From NCBI GenBank assembly GCA_024278755.1, contig JAJRSO010000063.1, forward strand, positions 1 through 64,000: a stretch of DNA of 64,000 nt. Reading direction: 5' to 3'. The position numbers and the translations under genes are program-made. Each line of letters opens with the position of its first letter. The first letter of the stretch is position 1. The stretch comes from Calditrichota bacterium. Lineage in GTDB: Bacteria; Calditrichota; Calditrichia; Calditrichales; Calditrichaceae. The notes under the pieces were generated by a model. That model was not told the DNA's origin, ran no database searches, and was given only the letters and a program-made list of their open reading frames with translations. Below, piece by piece: positions 1 to 8,498 of this stretch.

Positions 1-108
1 AATCACAAAACGGTAGCTTGCCGCTACTTTATAGCTTCGTTCGTGAATACCTGTGTAAAGGTGTAACAAATCATAAAGTACGGCGCCCCGCAAAATAATA
101 TGCGCGGC

Positions 109-1110
109 CTAAATACTTCGTTCTATTTCGAATACGGGAGCCTTTACCCGTTTTTCCAAATCGTTTTTTTTTAGTACGCGGCGAAAATCGTTTAACAATT
201 GTTTATCCCACTTGCCCATTTCCACTTCCTGTTCTAAAACGCGAAGCGCTTCTTTTTGAGGCAATGCCTGTCGATAGGGCCTGGCGGTTGTCAGGGCATC
301 AAAGGCGTCCACAAGAGCGACAACCCTTGCACACAGCGGGATATCCTCTCCGCTTAACTGATCCGGATAACCGCTGCCGTCAAAACGTTCCTGATGATGC
401 CGGATAACCGGCAGGACATCATTCATCGTCTGCAGCGGACGGCATATTTTTTCGCCTTCCGCCGGGTGCTGTTTGATAATGGCATATTCTTCTTTGGTAA
501 GCGGGCCTGGTTTTAAAAGGATAGAATCCACAATGGCTAGTTTACCTATATCATGCAAAATGCCTCCCCTTCGCACCGTACGCAATTCGTGTTCTTCCAG
601 TCCTATTTCTTCGCCCAGAAGCATACCGTAATTGGCCAGACGGTTGCAGTGCCCCTGCGTATTGGGGTCTTTCGCTTCTACCGTCAACGCTAAACTGAAA
701 AGTATGCTTTCGGCACTTTCCAGCTGATCGGTATATTGTTTAAGCTTAATTAGAGAAGCCGCTCGTGCTTTTAGTTCAAATATATTAAACGGTTTGGTGA
801 TAAAATCATCAACCCCCAATCGAATTCCGCGAATTTTACTATCGCTGTCTTCGAGACCGGTTATCATTATAATGGGAATGAGTTTAGTGGACGCTTTTGC
901 CTTTAACCGTTCACAAACGGTAAAACCGTTCATTCCGGGCATAATCACATCCAGCAAAATAAGGTCTACTTTGTTTTCTTCCACAAGCATTAAGGCTTCC
1001 TCGCCACTCGTTGCGGATAGTATATTGTAGGGCTGCTCGGAAAAGAAGTTTTGAATCAGTTCAATATTCGCAGGCAAATCATCTACAATAAGAATCGTCG
1101 GTCTGGCCAC
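109..1110 (-). CDS. Response regulator with HD-GYP phosphodiesterase output domain
   Basis: A two-component response regulator whose output domain is expected to hydrolyse cyclic di-GMP in the cytoplasm. An N-terminal receiver domain (about residues 4-120) has the acidic pair DD at 10-11, the phospho-acceptor Asp54 and Lys106. A HD-GYP domain fills about 140-320, with the HD pair at 186-187 (motif HDIGK) and the diagnostic DGSGYP at 244-249, so the metal-binding and GYP signatures look intact. The start is a GTG preceded by an AGGAGG ribosome-binding site 4 nt upstream. No partner kinase is adjacent, so the input signal is unknown. The family assignment is firm; the c-di-GMP substrate follows from the family and was not shown here. 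Confidence 0.95.
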   Translation of the reverse strand: MARPTILIVDDLPANIELIQNFFSEQPYNILSATSGEEALMLVEENKVDLILLDVIMPGMNGFTVCERLKAKASTKLIPIIMITGLEDSDSKIRGIRLGVDDFITKPFNIFELKARAASLIKLKQYTDQLESAESILFSLALTVEAKDPNTQGHCNRLANYGMLLGEEIGLEEHELRTVRRGGILHDIGKLAIVDSILLKPGPLTKEEYAIIKQHPAEGEKICRPLQTMNDVLPVIRHHQERFDGSGYPDQLSGEDIPLCARVVALVDAFDALTTARPYRQALPQKEALRVLEQEVEMGKWDKQLLNDFRRVLKKNDLEKRVKAPVFEIERSI

Positions 1111-1809
1111 ACTACCTCCTGTATGCGCTGATTAAAATAGAATCCAGAAAGTTAGATGCTCGGATGCTTGCCTAAAAACTTTAACAAAAAAACAGCCGAT
1201 TATTCTGCTCTTTGTCGGTTAATCCATTTTATTTGGCGCTATGTCGATCCGTGTGGGAAAGAATAAATACAAAAGAAAAGCCACAGATTACCTTCACGCC
1301 AGAGGAGGCCAGGCAGAAAAAAACAGGATAAAAACCGAGCAATTCGATTTGTTCTGTTTTAGTTTTACATGGCAAAACATCGCGCGTTACGCGCTTAAAA
1401 AATAAAGAAATCGTAGCCGCGAATGCGCCCATGAACGCGAATAAATTTAAGCAAAAAAATAATAGCTTTAATCGGCGAAAATCCGTGTTCATCCGCGGCA
1501 AAAGAAGATAAATTAAATCAGTGAATATCCGTGTTCATCTGTAGCTAAAAAAACTACCTCCACAAAATGACAGGGTACTCAAATTTCTAAAATAAAATTT
1601 AGGTAACTCAAAATGCAAGCGCTAAATAACAAATAAACACCAAATTCAAAGATTTAAACAGGCCTCTGCAAGGTATTTTTTAGTTGAGATTTAAGCTAAT
1701 GTTTCTTTGATTTTGTTATTTGTCTTTAGAATTTAAGGTGGTCTATTTTTTACCGTTTCATTTGCGTTAAAAAAACAGAGACGGTTTTGTATTTTGCCGG
1801 TGTAAAAGA
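1111..1809. other. Intergenic region of about 700 bp, no supported gene
   Basis: This gap lies between the HD-GYP regulator and rpsU. It contains AT-rich sequence and two near-repeats of an 'atccgtgttcatc' phrase around 1486 and 1530, a type of low-information intergenic text also seen elsewhere in the window. A 90-codon open frame on the minus strand (1229-1501) lacks a convincing ribosome-binding site and a recognisable product, and I do not regard it as a gene. Confidence 0.5.
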
Positions 1810-1977
1810 TTAACGGCGGATTTTCCGTTTCCGATTGCGATGCCGTTTTTCGCTGGGGCTAATATAATGCGATTTACTGTTAATCAATTCTAAAATATGC
1901 GCCTGCCGAACTTTAGTGCGAAAGACACGCAACGCTTTATCTAAATCCTGATACCGCGAGACATCTACGTTTACCAT
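1810..1977 (-). CDS. rpsU: 30S ribosomal protein bS21
   Basis: A 55-codon gene encoding a very basic protein that fits bS21, a small-subunit protein that helps initiate translation. The N-terminal half (MVNVDVSRYQDLDKALRVF) resembles the bS21 helix start, and the C-terminal part has the YxxPSEKRxRxxRK pattern typical of short FCB-type bS21. The ATG is preceded by GGGGGAG, 3 nt upstream, a strong Shine-Dalgarno sequence. It lies 86 bp downstream of fmt on the same strand and may be cotranscribed with tgt-yajC-fmt. It is shorter than the E. coli protein (71 residues) but within the range of other phyla. I am fairly sure of this assignment. Confidence 0.88.
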   Translation of the reverse strand: MVNVDVSRYQDLDKALRVFRTKVRQAHILELINSKSHYISPSEKRHRNRKRKIRR

Positions 1978-2063
1978 AACTCCCCCTTTTTTAATGGTCT
2001 TTAGTATGCAACGCAGATGCGGCAGGAAAGTTTCCTGTCCGTTAAAATGATTGAACTATTGAA

Positions 2064-2986
2064 TCAGGTTAAAATGGTGTCGATATCCAGTTGAAAACCG
2101 TTAAAAAAATCACGCACGGGCAGACGCCGTTTACCCTGCAATTGCACTTCCGATACCAGGATAGCGCCTTGCGCACAGGCAATGGTGAAAGAATCGCGTT
2201 CCTTTATTATAATCGTACCCGGAGGCCGGTTGTGATTAATATCCGTAAGCGGTTGTGCGGTTAAAATTTTAAGCGTTTTCTGCTGAATAAAACAGTATGC
2301 ACCCGGATAGGGACTTAATCCACGAATAAGATTAAAAACGCTGGCAGCCGGCCGGTTAAAATTAATATGCCCGCTTTCTCTGGTTAGTTTCGGAGCTTTT
2401 GTAGCCAGGCTGTCATCCTGTTTTTTCGGTTGTATTTGATTTAGCTCTTTTAAAACCCGAACTAAAAGCCTAGCGCCTCTTTCGGCCAAAACATCATGCA
2501 ATTCCCCCGCGGTCATAAACGGCAGTATGGGAATGGTTTCCTGCATTAAAATATTGCCTGTATCCACGGTGGCGTCAATACGCATAATGGTTATGCCCGT
2601 TTCACTTTCGCCGTTTATTATAGCCCGGTTGATAGGCGCCGCACCACGGTATTTTGGCAGTAAAGAGGCGTGCACATTAATCGTTCCGTGGGGTGGAATG
2701 GTAAACACTTCCTTAGGTAAAATACGATACGCCGTCACAATAAACACATCCGCACGAAGATTTTTGAGCGATTTTATAAACGAAGGATCTTTTAGTTTTC
2801 GGGCTGCAATACCGGAAGACCAAGCTCCAGAGCAAGCCGTTTAACGGCCGAGGATGTTAATTTACGTCCCCGGCCTGCCGGTTTATCAGGCACTGTAACC
2901 ACGCTTAAGATATCATGCCCGGATTTTACCAGCTCCCGAAGGGAAACGGCGGCAAAATCCGGACTGCCCATAAAAACAATTTTCAT
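2064..2986 (-). CDS. fmt: Methionyl-tRNA formyltransferase, with an apparent -1 frameshift
   Basis: Fmt formylates the initiator Met-tRNA using 10-formyl-tetrahydrofolate. The first part, starting MKIVFMGSPDFAAVSL, reads to a stop at 2792; the second part contains the formyl-transfer signature INVHASLLPKYRGAAPI and the C-terminal domain. In the + strand the break is at the T4 run 2796-2799. Adding one A to the mRNA run changes QPEN-stop into QPEKLKDPSF, which is the expected Fmt sequence, and restores a 307-residue protein, the usual length. The ATG chosen at 2986 lies 1 nt past the yajC stop, consistent with translational coupling. Because the gene is otherwise intact, a homopolymer sequencing error is the simplest explanation; a genuine recent mutation is the alternative. 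Confidence 0.9.
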
Positions 2987-2987
2987 T

Positions 2988-3317
2988 TTATTTGGTGGTT
3001 CCCACAACATTTACAACGGTGATTGCATTCTTATCCACATTCAGTTTTACATTATCATCCACCTTGATAATAACAACATTATTGTCACTCGTAAAACCGG
3101 ATACTTTTCCGTGAATACCGCCGGTAGTAACCACATTGTCTCCTTTTTTCAAGGCTTCCAGCATGCGCTGCTTTTCTTTTTGTTTTTTCTGCTGAGGACG
3201 AATCATCAGGAAATACATAATAACGATGATTAAAATAAACGGTAAAAATGAGGCAATGGGATTCCCGCCTCCGCCTTCGGGATTGGCCGGAGCCATTAAT
3301 AAAATAAAATCAAGCAT
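2988..3317 (-). CDS. yajC: Preprotein translocase accessory subunit YajC
   Basis: YajC is a small single-span inner-membrane protein that copurifies with the SecDF-YidC part of the Sec translocon. The 109-residue product has a hydrophobic segment at about 22-40 (FLPFILIIVIMYFLMI), the family's RPQQKKQKE motif directly after it, then a small cytoplasmic beta-domain (GDNVVTTGGIHGKV). I start at the ATG with AGGAG 5 nt upstream; a GTG two codons earlier overlaps that site. Its stop abuts the fmt start. The order tgt-yajC is common in bacteria and suggests one transcription unit, although secD and secF are not next to it here. Confidence 0.95.
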   Translation of the reverse strand: MLDFILLMAPANPEGGGGNPIASFLPFILIIVIMYFLMIRPQQKKQKEKQRMLEALKKGDNVVTTGGIHGKVSGFTSDNNVVIIKVDDNVKLNVDKNAITVVNVVGTTK

Positions 3318-3435
3318 ACTCACTCCTTTTGTTTTTTTTGTTAGGTTTTTATTTTTTTCTGTCCGGTATTTAAAACTGACTCTAAGAACCGGCAGAATGC
3401 ATTTTGTTTTTGCACTACTCTTTTTATTCGGATGC

Positions 3436-4563
3436 TCAGAGAACAGTTGTTATTTTAGGAAGGACATTTTTTTTCCATTCCGTAAAGGTATCTTCCAAAA
3501 TGTGGCTACGCGCTTCCCTGACCAGTTGCAGATAAAAATGGATATTATGAATTGTAGCCAGTCGCAATCCAAGATATTCATTTACATTGTATAAATGCCG
3601 CATATACCCCCTGCTGAAATTTCGGCAGGCATAACAGGTACAATCCCGGTCAATCGGTTCCTGGTCTTCTTTAAATCGCGCCCCCTTTAGCACCATTTTG
3701 CCGTTCATTGTAAACACCGTTCCATTGCGTGCGTTACGGGTAGGAATGACACAATCAAACATATCAATTCCGCGGTCGATGGATTCAATAATGTTTTCCG
3801 GCATCCCCACACCCATTAGGTAGCGCGGTTTTTCCTGAGGTAAGATACCCGTACATAAATCAGTAATCTTATACATCTCTTCAGCCGTTTCGCCTACCGC
3901 CAAACCGCCAACCGCATAACCCGGGAAGTCCATTTTTATCAGTTCTCTGGCACTGTTTTCACGGATACTTTCGTAAGTGCTTCCCTGAACAATACCGAAT
4001 AAAAACTGTTTATGACCGTATATAAACTCATGTTTTTCATATAGCTCTCTGGCCTGCTGCGCCCATTCCAGCGTTAACTGATTTGATTTTTGCGCATATT
4101 CATATTCTGCCGGATGCGGGGCGCATTCATCCAGAACCATCATAATGTCGCTGCCCAGTTTTTGCTGAACCGACAACACCGACTGCGGCGTGAACAAATG
4201 TTTGGAACCGTCAAGATGCGACCGAAAGACAACCCCTTCCGAATTTATTTTCCGTAATTCTTTTAAACTAAAAACCTGATAACCGCCGCTGTCGGTTAAA
4301 ATGGGACGCTTCCAGTTCATAAAGCGATGCAGGCCGCCGAATTTTTCTATAAGTTCCGCACCGGGACGCATATACAAATGGTAAGTATTTCCCAGAATAA
4401 TTTGGGCATTTGCCGCTATTAGCTCGTCCGGGGAAAGTGTTTTTACCGAAGCTTGCGTACCAACCGGCATAAAAATGGGTGTTTCGATAGTTCCATGATC
4501 CGTGGTTATGATCCCGGCCCTGGCTTTAGAAGAACGACTGGTGTGTTGAAGCTGAAAAAACAA
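3436..4563 (-). CDS. tgt: Queuine/preQ1 tRNA-ribosyltransferase (tRNA-guanine transglycosylase)
   Basis: Tgt exchanges guanine-34 for the queuosine precursor preQ1 in tRNAs with GUN anticodons. The 375-residue protein is full length and has the base-binding Asp91 (LTDSGGYQVFSL), the nucleophilic Asp270 (DMFDCVIPTRNARNG) and the zinc ligands Cys308, Cys310, Cys313 and His339. The start appears to be TTG: an in-frame stop lies just upstream, no ATG fits, and the N-terminus aligns with the family at this point; AGGG about 9 nt upstream could serve as ribosome-binding site. It heads the tgt-yajC-fmt group. A TATAAT box at 4739-4744 suggests a leader of about 170 nt. Confidence 0.96.
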   Translation of the reverse strand: MFFQLQHTSRSSKARAGIITTDHGTIETPIFMPVGTQASVKTLSPDELIAANAQIILGNTYHLYMRPGAELIEKFGGLHRFMNWKRPILTDSGGYQVFSLKELRKINSEGVVFRSHLDGSKHLFTPQSVLSVQQKLGSDIMMVLDECAPHPAEYEYAQKSNQLTLEWAQQARELYEKHEFIYGHKQFLFGIVQGSTYESIRENSARELIKMDFPGYAVGGLAVGETAEEMYKITDLCTGILPQEKPRYLMGVGMPENIIESIDRGIDMFDCVIPTRNARNGTVFTMNGKMVLKGARFKEDQEPIDRDCTCYACRNFSRGYMRHLYNVNEYLGLRLATIHNIHFYLQLVREARSHILEDTFTEWKKNVLPKITTVL

Positions 4564-4934
4564 AATTCTGCCCTGACTGCCACTTTAAAATTAAAAAGCG
4601 GCAATTTAACCTGCCTCAGGGTATGATCGCAAATAAATAAAACCGGTAAAAAAAACACTTTGGCTCTATATAAATTAAAAAAACTATGCGCCCAGTTATA
4701 ACACACTCCCTCCTCGTATCAGGTTGTTGCGGTTTCTAATTATACCGCAAAGCGCACAACGTTTTTCAATGAAAAACCAAAATAGAGCTCATTTTTTTAC
4801 GCTCATTGCGCAACCGGCGTTTAGTTCCGTAGGCATTAACCGCCTGTATTGGGACAATTAAGGGGAAAATTACTGTTCATCCGTACCAATATACAACGAC
4901 TTGATTAGTTAGGACAATTGTGTTTAAAAATATA
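4564..4934. other. tgt leader and intergenic region
   Basis: This stretch separates tgt from the ROK repressor gene. On the minus strand it holds a candidate tgt promoter and a strong purine-rich stretch (4707-4716, read GAGGAGGGA) just ahead of a GTG-started frame of 66 codons that runs into tgt. That frame has no recognisable product and I treat it as a possible leader rather than a gene. The remaining sequence up to 4934 shows no other feature. Confidence 0.4.
4739..4769 (-). promoter_or_regulatory. Candidate sigma-70 promoter for tgt-yajC-fmt
   Basis: Read on the minus strand: TTGAAA, a 19-nt spacer, then TATAAT. The -10 is a perfect consensus; the spacer is longer than ideal. It would give a transcript start near 4732 and a 5' leader of about 170 nt ahead of the tgt TTG codon. 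Confidence 0.4.
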
Positions 4935-6173
4935 TTAACGCTTAAATCCAAATACATCGCGGTAGCGCATAATGTTTAAACGATCCATATAAAAAATATC
5001 TTCCAGCACCAACGCTATTGGACCTAAAATGCCCGCGCTTTGTTTGAGAGCGGCGCTTTTAATATGTACTGTTTTTCCGGGAGTTTTCAGAATGCCGCTT
5101 TTTAGTTTTTCTTTGACATATTTCAGAAATATTTTATTCCCTGCTAATTCATTGCCTCCGATAATGATCAATTCCGGATCCAATGTATTGACCAAATCGA
5201 TACAAATACAGGCCGTTAAATCGGCATATTCCTGCAATAATTCAATTGCCTTCGCCTCTTCTTTTTTAACCAGCAGTTGGTAGCCTTCCATAGTTAAACG
5301 ATTCTTATTGAGGAGTTTTCTGGCAGCGTCTATTAAAACCTTTTCGGATAAGAGCTCCGCAAAGGTTTTTTGCTTTTTATAAAGATATTTATATCGTTTC
5401 GAATCGGAAATATAGCCACAGGGTTTAAGATACCCGATTTCACCGGCGCCGGCAGAAGCGCCTCTGTAAAGCTCGCCGTTAATGATAATACCGGCGCCAA
5501 GGCCGTCTCCAATCCATAAATATATCTGGTTTTGAGCGCCCTTTCCGCTGCCAAAACGTGATTCCGCCAAACTGTTTGCTTTTACATCGTTTTCAATAAT
5601 CGTCTCCACCTCATAGCGTTTTTCAAAGGCATCCCGCAACGGATACCCCTGCCACTCTTTAAGCGAATCAGATTCTTCAATCCGTCCGGTTTGATAGTTG
5701 ATAACCCCGGGAATAGCCACCCCAATCCCCATGGGCTTTGCCTTTCGTACCCAATTTTTTTTAAGCATTACATCTATGACTTCCCAAATTTTTTCCAGAA
5801 TAACATTCAGCGGCGTATGGGCTTCGTAATTAATTATTTTATTTTCATGAATGTACGCATTTAAATCGCTAAGCGCCGCACGAGCATGGTCGCGTTTTAT
5901 TTCGACACCAAAAGAGTATCCCGCTTTGGGATTGAATTCCAGCATAATGGGCCGACGTCCGCCCAGTCGTGTGGAATTACCGATACCGGTTTCGAAGACA
6001 TAGCCCTGTTCCAACAGATTATTAATAATTTCGGAAACAGCGGCTTTTGATATTTTATACCGTTTGGCAATATCGGCCCTGGAAATAGGTCCGTCATTTT
6101 TTATAAAGCGTAAAATATTTAGTTCGTTGTATTCACGAACCAACCTAGGCCCAAAACTGGAATTTCGTATCAT
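4935..6173 (-). CDS. ROK-family transcriptional repressor (NagC/XylR type)
   Basis: A 412-residue ROK protein: a winged helix-turn-helix DNA-binding domain at about 15-75 (ILRFIKNDGPISRADIAKRY) followed by a sugar-kinase-like domain (GVAIPGVIN, ENDVKANSLAE, GDGLGAGIIINGELYRG, GEIG). Such proteins usually repress sugar-utilisation genes and are released by a sugar or sugar phosphate. The zinc site normal for ROK proteins is missing: GEIGH is GEIGY and no CxCGxxGC follows. I start at the ATG with AGGA 9 nt upstream; an earlier start at 6233 would lie upstream of the likely promoter -10. The gene is divergent from the DUF4954 gene, making that gene its most likely target. Confidence 0.9.
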   Translation of the reverse strand: MIRNSSFGPRLVREYNELNILRFIKNDGPISRADIAKRYKISKAAVSEIINNLLEQGYVFETGIGNSTRLGGRRPIMLEFNPKAGYSFGVEIKRDHARAALSDLNAYIHENKIINYEAHTPLNVILEKIWEVIDVMLKKNWVRKAKPMGIGVAIPGVINYQTGRIEESDSLKEWQGYPLRDAFEKRYEVETIIENDVKANSLAESRFGSGKGAQNQIYLWIGDGLGAGIIINGELYRGASAGAGEIGYLKPCGYISDSKRYKYLYKKQKTFAELLSEKVLIDAARKLLNKNRLTMEGYQLLVKKEEAKAIELLQEYADLTACICIDLVNTLDPELIIIGGNELAGNKIFLKYVKEKLKSGILKTPGKTVHIKSAALKQSAGILGPIALVLEDIFYMDRLNIMRYRDVFGFKR

Positions 6174-6224
6174 GTTGTTCCTGACTGAGTTTAACAGAAT
6201 TATTATTTGGAGCAAATAGAGTGT

Positions 6225-6230
6225 AGTATA
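6225..6230 (-). promoter_or_regulatory. Candidate -10 element for the ROK repressor gene
   Basis: Minus-strand TATACT preceded by TTTTG. It lies about 50 bp upstream of the chosen ATG, which supports the shorter start. The sequence TTTTGTATACT nearly mirrors the divergent element at 6284-6294. No good -35 is visible. Confidence 0.35.
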
Positions 6231-6283
6231 CAAAATATTTAATTAAAATAAAAATTTGGGACTTGTTTTATTTTTTCTAAATT

Positions 6284-6294
6284 TTTGGTATACT
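6284..6294 (+). promoter_or_regulatory. Candidate extended -10 promoter for the DUF4954 gene
   Basis: The sequence TTTGGTATACT contains an extended -10 (TGG-TATACT). A weak TTGTTT -35 occurs 20 nt upstream at 6263-6268. Together with the mirrored element at 6225 it forms an inverted pair about 50 bp apart, suitable for a divergent, co-regulated intergenic region. Confidence 0.4.
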
Positions 6295-6369
6295 CAAATC
6301 GTCTAAACCGGATGGCTTGCCTTTGCTTTTGCCGGTAAAATAAATTAACATCTTATAAACGAGGTTGCG

Positions 6370-8481
6370 ATGCAAACGAATTCCGTTCCTAACCCGACTG
6401 CTTCTTTTCCCTTAAACAATTTTAAAATCATTCCCAATACCTTTCGGAATATGACAAAAGCCGAAATAAGCATTTTAATTCAGAATCAGAATCATGCGGC
6501 AGACTGGGAAACCGTTTTTATCCGTGAACCGTTTGATTTGAATTGTATCCGTAATTCAACCTTTTGGGGAACCGTTTACCTTGACAGTCTTGAACCCGGC
6601 TTTTTGGAATACGATCAAATCCCCCATCCGGTCGGGATTTACGATTCTACTCTTATTTCCTGTGCTATTGGACGTGGCGTTTCCGTGCGTTCGGTAAATT
6701 TGCTGGTTAATTATCAGATAGAAGACGGATGCATTCTTTTTAATATTGATGAACTGAGCGCTTCTGCCGGAACCGGTTTTGGCAACGGCTATTTACGTCC
6801 CGGACAAAAAAAATCTGACCGGTTATGGATAGAAGCGGCCAATGAAAACGGAGGCCGCCGTATTTTACCTTTTGCAGGAATGCTGCCCGCCGATGCGTTT
6901 CTCTGGTCTAAATATCCGCACGATAAACCGCTGCTTAAAAAATTTACCGCCATGACAGACCTACTGGGACAAGAAGAAAAATATGCCTGTGCCCGGGTCG
7001 CAAAAAATTCGGTTATTCGCAACAGCACCGGTATTAAAAATATGCTTTGCGGCGAAAACACGACCATTGAAAGCGCTTTAAATCTTAAAAACATTACCAT
7101 TCAGTCTACCGCAGAAGAGCCCACGTTTATCGGCGCCGGCGTTAATTTAAAAAACGGCGTCATCGGCTATGGAAACACGATTGATTCCAATGTTATTGCC
7201 GAGAATTTTTTAACCGGTCGTAACGTAAAATTGCAATATGGCGTCCGTTTTATCAATACAATCTTGGGGCCCAACTCCACCATTTCCTGCTGTGAGGTGC
7301 TAAGTAATTTAATCTTTCCTTTTCACGAACAGCACCACAACAACTCATTTTTAATTGCCAGTACGGTGATGGGGCAATCCAATATTGCCGCCGGGGCAAC
7401 CATCGGTTCCAACCATAATTCACGGGCCGCAGACGGTGAGATTCTGGCCGAACGCGGATTTTGGCCAGGATTAAACAGTACCTTTAAACACAATTCCAAA
7501 TTTGCGGCCTTTACATTGATTGCCAAAGGGAATTACAATGCCGAACTAAATATTTCCCTGCCCTTTTCCCTGATTAGTCCGGCACAAAACAGCGCAAACG
7601 TACAGGTTTTTCCCGGCTTCTGGTTTAAATATAACATGTATGCCCTGGCTCGTAATACCTGGAAGTTCAAAAAACGAGACAAGCGAAAAATAAAACAGCA
7701 GTTTATCGAAACCGATTACCTGGCTCCGGACACGGTCGAAGAGATGGTTTCCGGAATTTCAATTTTAAAAACCGGTCTAGAGGAAGCGCTGCAACGTCCG
7801 TTGGACCTAGAGGAAATTATCCGGGATTATGTAAAAATTGATAAACAGGTTCATTTGACCCTGGATGGAATGATCAACAAAGGCAAAGCCGAAATCATAA
7901 AACCGGCTCAGGGGATTTATCTGTACCGTATGATGATATTGCTCTATGGCGGTCGTGAACTACTGCGCTTATTGCAAACAGAAGGTCCAAATAATATAAA
8001 GGCGCTGCAAAACACATATAGAGAAGCGCCACGGGACTGGATGAACCTCGGCGGTATGCTTGTGGCGGAAAATGATGTGCGGCAATTGCTCGAAGCGGTA
8101 AAAACAAGCGACTATTCCTGGGAAAAAATGCACCAGGCCTATGCAAAATTGGCAAACGGTTATGCGGAGGCAAAGGCGCGCCATTCCGTGTTTACCCTGT
8201 TGAATCTTTTTGGTCTGTCTGCCGACGTTTTTACAGCGGAACAAATTAAAACTATTTTAGATGAATTTGCCACCGTGGCAGATCAATTATTACACTGGGC
8301 CTATGAATCCCGCAAAAAAGATTATGCCGGAGATTTCCGCATCATGACTTATACAACCAAGGAAGAAATGAACGCCGTTTTGGGCACGATTGAAGAAAAT
8401 GAATTTTTGATCGAATATGAGAAAGAGATGAACGCCTACCAAAAACAGGCAAAAGAAATTGCCCTGACACTCGGCGCTTAA
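6370..8481 (+). CDS. DUF4954 family protein with left-handed beta-helix region
   Basis: A 703-residue protein of the DUF4954 family, found in Bacteroidetes, spirochaetes and relatives. Residues about 60-400 show hexapeptide-like turns (IGAGVNLKNGVIGYGNTI; GPNSTI; GQSNIAAGATIGSN) that indicate a left-handed beta-helix like that in sugar-nucleotide acyl- and nucleotidyltransferases. The C-terminal 280 residues are helical. No signal peptide is seen, so it should be cytoplasmic. No catalytic function has been assigned to the family as far as I know. It sits divergently from a ROK regulator and 17 bp upstream of a LOG-family gene, suggesting a role in sugar or nucleotide-sugar metabolism; that is inference only. 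Confidence 0.85.
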   Translation: MQTNSVPNPTASFPLNNFKIIPNTFRNMTKAEISILIQNQNHAADWETVFIREPFDLNCIRNSTFWGTVYLDSLEPGFLEYDQIPHPVGIYDSTLISCAIGRGVSVRSVNLLVNYQIEDGCILFNIDELSASAGTGFGNGYLRPGQKKSDRLWIEAANENGGRRILPFAGMLPADAFLWSKYPHDKPLLKKFTAMTDLLGQEEKYACARVAKNSVIRNSTGIKNMLCGENTTIESALNLKNITIQSTAEEPTFIGAGVNLKNGVIGYGNTIDSNVIAENFLTGRNVKLQYGVRFINTILGPNSTISCCEVLSNLIFPFHEQHHNNSFLIASTVMGQSNIAAGATIGSNHNSRAADGEILAERGFWPGLNSTFKHNSKFAAFTLIAKGNYNAELNISLPFSLISPAQNSANVQVFPGFWFKYNMYALARNTWKFKKRDKRKIKQQFIETDYLAPDTVEEMVSGISILKTGLEEALQRPLDLEEIIRDYVKIDKQVHLTLDGMINKGKAEIIKPAQGIYLYRMMILLYGGRELLRLLQTEGPNNIKALQNTYREAPRDWMNLGGMLVAENDVRQLLEAVKTSDYSWEKMHQAYAKLANGYAEAKARHSVFTLLNLFGLSADVFTAEQIKTILDEFATVADQLLHWAYESRKKDYAGDFRIMTYTTKEEMNAVLGTIEENEFLIEYEKEMNAYQKQAKEIALTLGA

Positions 8482-8498
8482 AAATTAGTGGAGAAAAA

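Noticed and set aside
1229-1501. 90-codon open frame on the minus strand
   Set aside because: It lacks a ribosome-binding site and recognisable product, and it covers intergenic text that repeats elsewhere in the window.
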